Assembly: GCA_023438245.1 (NCBI GenBank)
Contig: JAEXRD010000148.1
Location: 73,011-137,010 of the forward strand
Source of the DNA: Pseudomonadota bacterium
GTDB lineage: Bacteria > Desulfobacterota > Desulfovibrionia > Desulfovibrionales > Desulfovibrionaceae
Direction: 5' to 3'
Length of the DNA stretch: 64,000 nucleotides
Both the position numbers and the translations under genes were made by a program. The number at the start of each line of letters is the position of its first letter. The stretch's first letter is position 1. The notes beneath the pieces are model-generated. The model did not search any database and was not told where the DNA came from. It worked only from the letters and a program-made list of their open reading frames with translations. Positions 58,817-64,000 of the stretch are shown here, one piece after another.

Positions 58817-60253
58817 TTATGGTTTGCCCGTTCCCGGCTCAACGCCCTGGGAGGGGGCGGCGGGCCTGGACGGGCGCGGGGGCAGGTGCCCCAGCAGGTC
58901 ATCTATGATCTGGCTGCCCACGGGGTAGAACAGTTCCTCCTGGCCCACCTTGAGCCAGCACTGTCCCGCGGGGAGCCGGTTATCGACAAAAAAAGTGAAC
59001 ACGACCAGGGGCTTCTCTTCCCTGGCGAACAACTCGCAGATGAGCTTCTGCTCCACCGGCGGCACAAGGCGGGTCACCGGTTCACTCTCCACGCGCAACT
59101 CTTTAAGTCGCCACAGCGCGATGTCAATACCCGGCACCACGCGTCCCTGCTCGCGGTTCTCCCAGCCGCCAGCGGTCTTCTCCACAGTCAGGGTCTGGTT
59201 GCCGCCGGGGGCGAAGATGCGCGCGCGCTCCACTCGGGCGGTGTCGAAGCCGAGCACGCCGCGCCACTGCATGTCAAAGGTCTGTCGGAACAGGTTTTTC
59301 ACCTTCTCCGTGTCCATCAGGAAGCCCAGCGGATGGTGCGTGGAACGCCCGTACACCGGCGAGCCCTCGGTGGGAGTGAAAAACTCGACCATGAGTGGCG
59401 GCTTGTCCTTCACGGTCTGGATGGCGATGCTGAACTGCGGCCTGCCTGCGGGCTGCCGATCCGGCCTGGCCAGCATGGTATCCGCTGAGACGGCGCTCAG
59501 GTTGTGCAAAAAGAGCCGGACCTCCGAGGCGCTGACGCCGGAGCCGCGCAGCGACTCCGGGGCATTGAAGACGTAGCCGTCGTCGCGGCGCTCCAGGTCC
59601 CACACCAGGCTGGTGCCGCTGGTGAAGCTCAGGCGCTGGGCCTCCTCGGCGCGCAGATCCAGCAGGCGCAGGTCGTGGTAGTGCTCGGCCGGCTTGGCCA
59701 GCTGATGCAGCACGCTGGCGTCGAGCAGCAGCACGTTGTCCGGCTGGAGCGAGCACTGGGCGTGGACTCCGGCACCGGCGGGGGTCTCCTTGCCCAGAAG
59801 GATCTGGACATCGTGCAGGGCCTTGGCTCCGGAGCGGATCACGATGCGCACGGCAGGCGCGTCGAAGCCATAGGACGCGGCCTCCGCCGGGTTCTGCGGC
59901 CCGAGGTTCTGGATGGGCGGATTGTGGGCTATGGCGCCCAGCAGGGCCTCGATGCGGGCCGGATCAGCAGGCACGGGGGGCACGTCCTCGCCCTGGTCGG
60001 TGTCGCGAACCACCCAGCCGCTTTGCTCGTGGCTGAGGCGGAAGTTGTCCTCCCCCACGCGGATGTCGATGGCCGCAACCTCGTCTATGGCGAACCGGGG
60101 CCACAGGCCCAGGGCCATGTCCTGCTGCTGGTGGGTGATGACAAGCCCGATGACCAGCGCCACCAGCAGGGAAAGCAGAAGGAGTACCCCGAAACGGGAT
60201 GTACGGATCGTCAAGGGCGTCCTACCGAGTTGACATGGCCGGGTTGTGTGCAT
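58817..60253 (-). CDS. DUF4340 domain membrane-anchored protein
   Basis: 478 residues from ATG 60253; a TTG at 60214, with AGGA five bases upstream, would give a neat N-terminal anchor and may be the true start. One membrane helix (about 20-40 of the longer form) is followed by a large extracytoplasmic region. WVVRDTDQG and VYGRSTHHPLGFLMD are typical of repeated DUF4340 strands. DUF4340 proteins often accompany gliding-type ABC transporters; none is here. It precedes rpoZ by 20 bases. Confidence 0.82.
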   Translation of the reverse strand: MHTTRPCQLGRTPLTIRTSRFGVLLLLSLLVALVIGLVITHQQQDMALGLWPRFAIDEVAAIDIRVGEDNFRLSHEQSGWVVRDTDQGEDVPPVPADPARIEALLGAIAHNPPIQNLGPQNPAEAASYGFDAPAVRIVIRSGAKALHDVQILLGKETPAGAGVHAQCSLQPDNVLLLDASVLHQLAKPAEHYHDLRLLDLRAEEAQRLSFTSGTSLVWDLERRDDGYVFNAPESLRGSGVSASEVRLFLHNLSAVSADTMLARPDRQPAGRPQFSIAIQTVKDKPPLMVEFFTPTEGSPVYGRSTHHPLGFLMDTEKVKNLFRQTFDMQWRGVLGFDTARVERARIFAPGGNQTLTVEKTAGGWENREQGRVVPGIDIALWRLKELRVESEPVTRLVPPVEQKLICELFAREEKPLVVFTFFVDNRLPAGQCWLKVGQEELFYPVGSQIIDDLLGHLPPRPSRPAAPSQGVEPGTGKP

Positions 60254-60451
60254 GGCCGCGTCGGGCCTGGGAGCCAGCGGCTCGACCAAAAAAAACTCCC
60301 GTGCGAAGTGGGCTGACCGGGAGCATGCGGACAATGTTATGAGTGGAGTTCACCAAAGGAATTTTTGTTAACCGACAACCGACTTGCATGTCAAGTGCGA
60401 TTGGACTACATCCTGCCCCACCGGGCATTCCGCCCGGACGTGGAGGAATGC

Positions 60452-61213
60452 ATGTCGCGTTTAGGCAAGCTGTCGTTCGCCCAGAAGAAATGTGTGAGCA
60501 CCGTGGGCATGCTCATGCAACGGACCGCCATGGCCGGGGCGGGCGCGCGCATCGGCGTCGCGGCCTCCGGCGGTGTGGACAGCTTCGTGCTGCTCAAGAC
60601 CCTCACCATCCGCAAGGCCATCATCCCCTTTCCCATCGAGATCATGGCCCTGCACATCAACCCCGGCTTCGACGCGGATAGCCACAGGCCGCTCGTTGAC
60701 TGGTGCGTGGCCCACGGCATCAGCGCCCACATCGAGCTGGCCGACCACGGCCCCCGCGCGCACTCCGAGGAGAACAAGAAGAACTCCGCGTGCTTCTATT
60801 GCAGCATGCTGCGCCGCAAGCGGCTGTTCGACCTCTGCCGCGAGTACGGCCTGACGCACCTGGCCTTTGGCCACAACGCCGACGATCTGGTGAACACGTT
60901 CTTCATGAACGTGGTGCAGAACGGACGCGTGGACGGCATGAACGCCTGCGAGGACTTCTTCGGCGGGCGGCTCAAGGTGGTGCGCCCGGCCCTGTTCCTG
61001 GAAAAGAGCTTCATCAAGGCCGCCGCGCGCCAGTGGGAGCTGCCCGTCTGGTGCAATCCCTGCCCCTCGGCGGGCAACACCCGCCGCAGCGAGATCGAGG
61101 CCTGGCTGGCCCTGGAGACGGGCAAGAGCAAGCGCATCCGCAACAACGTGTTCGGCGCGCTGAAGCGCTACCAGGCCGAGCGCCACGGCATCGACTTGAC
61201 CGGCCTATCCTGA
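60452..61213 (+). CDS. TtcA-like tRNA thiolation protein (PP-loop ATPase)
   Basis: 253 residues. PP-loop SGGVDSFVLL activates the tRNA base by adenylation. CxxC in ACFYCSMLRRKRLF and a third Cys near WCNPCPSAGNTRR match the Fe-S site of TtcA-type enzymes, which make 2-thiocytidine-32. The PP-loop has Val where E. coli TtcA has Lys, so a sister subfamily is possible. The ATG at 60452 follows GGAGG. Confidence 0.88.
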   Translation: MSRLGKLSFAQKKCVSTVGMLMQRTAMAGAGARIGVAASGGVDSFVLLKTLTIRKAIIPFPIEIMALHINPGFDADSHRPLVDWCVAHGISAHIELADHGPRAHSEENKKNSACFYCSMLRRKRLFDLCREYGLTHLAFGHNADDLVNTFFMNVVQNGRVDGMNACEDFFGGRLKVVRPALFLEKSFIKAAARQWELPVWCNPCPSAGNTRRSEIEAWLALETGKSKRIRNNVFGALKRYQAERHGIDLTGLS

Positions 61214-61277
61214 TGGGCTAAATGTATTCACTTTGGAGAGGCATCCCCTACAGTTTTTTGGAGACCAAGAAAAAGGC

Positions 61278-62186
61278 ATGTTTTTCGGCAGGTTCCATAT
61301 CGTCGTCTTCCGCGAGAAGCGGGGCCGCACGCGCAAGATCCAGCTGCGCGGCTGGATGCTCATGGCGCTTGGCGTGCTGCTCACGGGCATGCTCGGCGGC
61401 AACCTGGTGCTGCTCAAGCAGTTGTCCTCCAGCGGCTCGCTGGAGCGCAGCCTCTCGCTCACCGAAAAATCCGCCACCGAACAGAAATCACAGCTGCTCA
61501 ACCTGAGCCAGAAGCTCGTGACCCTGCAGAAGGACGTGGGCCGCATCCGCGACTTCGACTCCAAGCTGCGCGTCATGATCAACCTGGAGCAGGAGAACAT
61601 GGCCACGGTCTCGGCCCAGGGCGGCCCCGGCACCGACCTGGCCAAGGGCTACCTGCCGCTGTACCGCCAGGAGCTGCTGGCCCGCAAGATGAACGAATTC
61701 CTGCGCCAGCTCTCGGTGGAGGCGCGGCTTGAGGAAGTTCGCCAGCAGGAGATCATCCAGCGCCTGCGCGCCAATCGCGAGGTGCTGGATTCCACGCCTT
61801 CGGTGTGGCCCGCCGGCGGCTGGATCACCTCCACTTTCGGCTGGCGCTCCTCCCCCTTCACCAGCAAGCGCGAATTCCACAAGGGCCTGGACATCTCCGC
61901 CCCCGCCGGCACGCCCATCTACGCGCCCTCTCGCGGCACAGTGGCCTTCATCGAGCGAGACCCATCCTACGGCCTGGTGCTGAACATCAACCACGGCGCA
62001 GGCCTGGTGACCAGGTACGCCCACCTCCAGCGCGTGACTACGGACCTCAAGCCCGGCCAGGTGGTGCAGCGCGGCCAGGTCATCGCCCACATCGGCGACT
62101 CCGGGCGCAGCACCGGCCCGCACCTGCACTACGAAGTACGCATCAGCGGCGTGCCCGTGAACCCCATGCGCTACATCCTGAACTAG
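61278..62186 (+). CDS. M23 family peptidoglycan endopeptidase, membrane-anchored
   Basis: 302 residues. Short cytosolic start, one membrane helix (about 28-47), a coiled coil (about 55-175) and a LytM/M23 domain with FHKGLDISAPAGTPIYA and GPHLHYEV (His282, His284). Zinc ligands are complete, so it is probably an active endopeptidase rather than an EnvC-type activator. ATG 61278 is preceded by AAGG. Confidence 0.92.
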   Translation: MFFGRFHIVVFREKRGRTRKIQLRGWMLMALGVLLTGMLGGNLVLLKQLSSSGSLERSLSLTEKSATEQKSQLLNLSQKLVTLQKDVGRIRDFDSKLRVMINLEQENMATVSAQGGPGTDLAKGYLPLYRQELLARKMNEFLRQLSVEARLEEVRQQEIIQRLRANREVLDSTPSVWPAGGWITSTFGWRSSPFTSKREFHKGLDISAPAGTPIYAPSRGTVAFIERDPSYGLVLNINHGAGLVTRYAHLQRVTTDLKPGQVVQRGQVIAHIGDSGRSTGPHLHYEVRISGVPVNPMRYILN

Positions 62187-62284
62187 CCCGTCCCCTGTTC
62201 AACGCGCTTTACGCCCGGTCCAAGCTGCGCTAGTGAATTCCAGGCGGCGCAAATGCTTCGCCCGCACCCACCCGAGCGAGCGGC

Positions 62285-63070
62285 ATGGACATCTTCCAGT
62301 TCGACCCACGCACCATCCTGAGCTTCTACCTCACGCTGTTCCGCATCAGCGTGGTGCTCTTCATCATGCCCTTCTTCGGCGACACCATCCCAAACGTGGT
62401 CAAGGCGACGCTGCTCATCGTGCTCACGCTGGCGCTGTGGCCCAAGCTCTCCTTCCCGGCAGAGCAGTACCCCGCCCACGCCATGAACATCGCGGTGATG
62501 TTCGCCGGCGAGCTCATCCTGGGCATGTGCCTGGGCATCATCGTGCGCATGCTCATCGCCGCGGTGCAGATCGGCGGGCAGATCATCAATTTCCAGATGG
62601 GCTTCTCCATGGTCAACGCCATCGACCCCATGACCGGCATGCAGGAGCCCGTGACCACGCACTTCCTTTACATGTGCACCATGCTCACGTTCCTGTCGCT
62701 CAACGGCCACCTGCACCTGCTCAAGGCCATGGGAGCGAGCTTCGACATCGTGCCGCCGGGAGGACTGTTCCTCACGCCCAAGCTCATGACCGAGCTCATG
62801 CTCTTTTCCAAGCAGATGTTCATCCTGGGCGTGCGCATCGCAGCCCCCGTCATCCTGGCGCTTTTCCTCACGGACCTGGCCCTGGCGCTCATCTCCAAGA
62901 TGGCCCCGCAGATGAACGTCATGGTCATGGGCTTCCCGGTGAAGATCATGGTGGGCTTCCTGTTCCTCACCTTCATCATGCAGATCATGGGCGACTACAT
63001 CGCCAGCTTCATCGCCGCCATGGACGAGGTCATGCTGCACATCATGCGGGTCGGCGTGGCCAAGCCCTGA
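62285..63070 (+). CDS. fliR: Flagellar biosynthetic protein FliR
   Basis: 261-residue membrane protein of the flagellar type III export gate. It has about six membrane segments, with FRISVVLFIMPFFGD near the start, GQIINFQMGFSMVNAIDP near 98-115 and a final GDYIASFIAAM. It stands alone: fliQ, fliP and flhB are not in the window, though fliR is usually next to flhB or fliQ. Confidence 0.94.
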   Translation: MDIFQFDPRTILSFYLTLFRISVVLFIMPFFGDTIPNVVKATLLIVLTLALWPKLSFPAEQYPAHAMNIAVMFAGELILGMCLGIIVRMLIAAVQIGGQIINFQMGFSMVNAIDPMTGMQEPVTTHFLYMCTMLTFLSLNGHLHLLKAMGASFDIVPPGGLFLTPKLMTELMLFSKQMFILGVRIAAPVILALFLTDLALALISKMAPQMNVMVMGFPVKIMVGFLFLTFIMQIMGDYIASFIAAMDEVMLHIMRVGVAKP

Positions 63071-63076
63071 CGACGG

Positions 63077-63115
63077 TTGACTTGCGCCGCACCCCCTAAT
63101 AGGCTGACCAGTCAA
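63077..63115 (+). promoter_or_regulatory. Possible operator of the TetR gene
   Basis: TGACCAGTCA at 63105-63114 is a short inverted repeat just before the ribosome site, and TTGACT at 63077-63082 repeats inverted as AGTCAA at 63110-63115. Autoregulation is usual in TetR genes; the match is by eye only. Confidence 0.35.
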
Positions 63116-63128
63116 CAGGGAGGTGACC

Positions 63129-63824
63129 GTGGCGAAACGCCCCCAAATCGACAAGGGACGCGGCCGCAACGCCGAACGCACGCGCCAGACCATACTTGAC
63201 GCCGCGCGCGAGGTGTTCGGCAGGCAGGACTACGGTTCTGTCGCCCTGAGCGACATCGCCGAGCGCGCGGGCGTCACTCAGAGCCTCATCCACCACTACT
63301 TCAAGTCCAAGAGCAGGCTGTTCCTCTACGCCGTGCATACGGCGCTGGACGAGCACGACGAGGGCCTGGACGCCTTCGTCTCGCCCGGCGTGTCCGCACC
63401 CGAATTCCTGCCCGCGGCGCTGCGCGGCTATCATCGGTTCCTGGCGGAGAACGAGATCTGCGTGCGCCTGATCCGCGTCATCGACCAGTCCCTGGCCAGC
63501 GATCCCGGGTTGCTGAAGAGCCTGGCCGAACTGGACAACGAGGGGGGCACGGGCAATCCGCAGCGCTTGAAGAACCTGCGCGCGGCCTACGAGCGCCTGC
63601 TCGACCTCAAAGCCCGCGGCAGGCTCCAGGACGGCATAGATCCCAAGGCCCTGCTGATGGTGATGCTCTCAGTGGTGGAGCACTGGTTCAGCTCGGCCAA
63701 ACGACTCAACCACAGGATGGTGGAGGCCCTGGGCGAGGATGCGGGGGCGGGCGTGGATGCGGACAGCTACCTGGAAACGGCGCTGGTGCTGTTTCTCAAG
63801 GGAGCGTTGAAGGAGAAGGAGTAG
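63129..63824 (+). CDS. TetR/AcrR family transcriptional regulator
   Basis: 231 residues. The HTH (about 14-60) reads RTRQTILDAAREVFG, then YGSVALSDIAERAGVTQSLI and HHYFKSKSRLF. The ligand domain is helical and not recognised. GTG at 63129 is chosen over 63123 because GGGAGG precedes it by five bases. No adjacent efflux or metabolic gene suggests a target; fliR upstream is the same strand but unrelated in kind. Confidence 0.92.
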   Translation: MAKRPQIDKGRGRNAERTRQTILDAAREVFGRQDYGSVALSDIAERAGVTQSLIHHYFKSKSRLFLYAVHTALDEHDEGLDAFVSPGVSAPEFLPAALRGYHRFLAENEICVRLIRVIDQSLASDPGLLKSLAELDNEGGTGNPQRLKNLRAAYERLLDLKARGRLQDGIDPKALLMVMLSVVEHWFSSAKRLNHRMVEALGEDAGAGVDADSYLETALVLFLKGALKEKE

Positions 63825-63856
63825 GCTGGAGAGACGGAAGCGTTGTCCTGGAACGC

Positions 63857-63886
63857 AAAAAGGCCCGGTTTTGACCGGGCCTTTTT
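63857..63886. terminator. Bidirectional terminator between tetR and the rRNA operon
   Basis: AAAAAGGCCCGGT and ACCGGGCCTTTTT form a stem of about 13 pairs around TTTG. With A and T runs on both sides it can end both converging transcripts. Confidence 0.93.
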
Positions 63887-63899
63887 GTTGAAATAAAGT

Positions 63900-64000
63900 C
63901 TTGGCGGCGACCTACTTTCCCACGATTGAACCGCAGTATCATCGGCGATGGCGGGCTTAACTTCCGAGTTCGGAAAGGGATCGGGTGTACCCCCGCCTCC
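63900..64000 (-). rRNA. rrf: 5S rRNA (3' part, cut by window edge)
   Basis: On the minus strand the segment CCGAACTCGGAAGTTAAGCC (63956-63975) and the end AGTAGGTCGCCGCCAAG are typical of bacterial 5S rRNA. About 101 of some 115 bases lie in the window; the rest, and presumably 23S and 16S, lie to the right. Confidence 0.95.

Overview
The window is about two-thirds G+C and reads as ordinary chromosome of a sulfate-reducer-like deltaproteobacterium, most likely Desulfovibrionaceae (Desulfobacterota). This is inferred from the gene order tig-clpP-clpX-lon, a YggT-DivIVA-DUF167-DUF465-ilvBHC string, a type III glutamine synthetase, a bacterial ThiD-ThiN fusion, a rhodanese/diiron fusion protein and a probable selenoprotein. 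No insertion sequence, prophage, integrase or CRISPR array was seen.

Layout. 1-7.5 kb: lon (cut by the left edge), clpX, clpP and tig, tRNA-Leu, thiDN. 7.5-8.9 kb: two unrecognised genes with AT-rich flanks. 9.1-15.3 kb: a methyl-accepting chemotaxis protein facing a four-gene signalling operon (REC-PP2C phosphatase, HATPase-STAS fusion, Hpt-STAS protein, REC-HD-GYP). 15.4-18.3 kb: a methyltransferase with an in-frame UGA that I read as selenocysteine, the Pit/DUF47 phosphate transporter and tRNA-Lys. 18.3-25.2 kb: dsbD, an iron alcohol dehydrogenase, and the operon MBL/beta-CASP nuclease-rsmD-coaD-miaA. 25.3-32.5 kb: LOG-family protein, EamA transporter, the operon U32-DUF523/DUF1722-rhodanese/diiron, and pyrK-pyrD. 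32.5-38 kb: tRNA-Ser, SRP RNA, FadL-type porin, glutamine synthetase III, a D-Ala-D-Ala dipeptidase and a Ros/MucR zinc-finger regulator. 38-47 kb: ilvC-ilvH-ilvB with a long upstream gene string, tatA, pgsA and an exported protein. 47-57 kb: SixA-like phosphatase, M24 peptidase, CoA-binding, YkgJ and J-domain proteins, hisH-hisF and the biotin cluster bioF-esterase-bioC-bioD-bioA. 57-64 kb: DUF4340-rpoZ-dnaJ-moaC, a TtcA-like gene, an M23 peptidase, fliR, a TetR regulator and the 3' part of a 5S rRNA gene whose rRNA operon continues past the right edge.

How they work together. Most genes are housekeeping: proteolysis and folding, tRNA modification, CoA, pyrimidine, branched-chain amino acid, histidine, biotin, thiamine and molybdopterin synthesis. 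Two places stand out. The first is the methyltransferase at 15408-16163: coding potential continues in frame past a UGA, and a compact hairpin with a GUC apical loop sits at the spacing expected of a bacterial SECIS. The second is the signalling operon at 11143-15286, in which an anti-sigma-type kinase is fused to its usual STAS substrate class, a second STAS domain is fused to an Hpt domain, and the last gene is a putative c-di-GMP phosphodiesterase.
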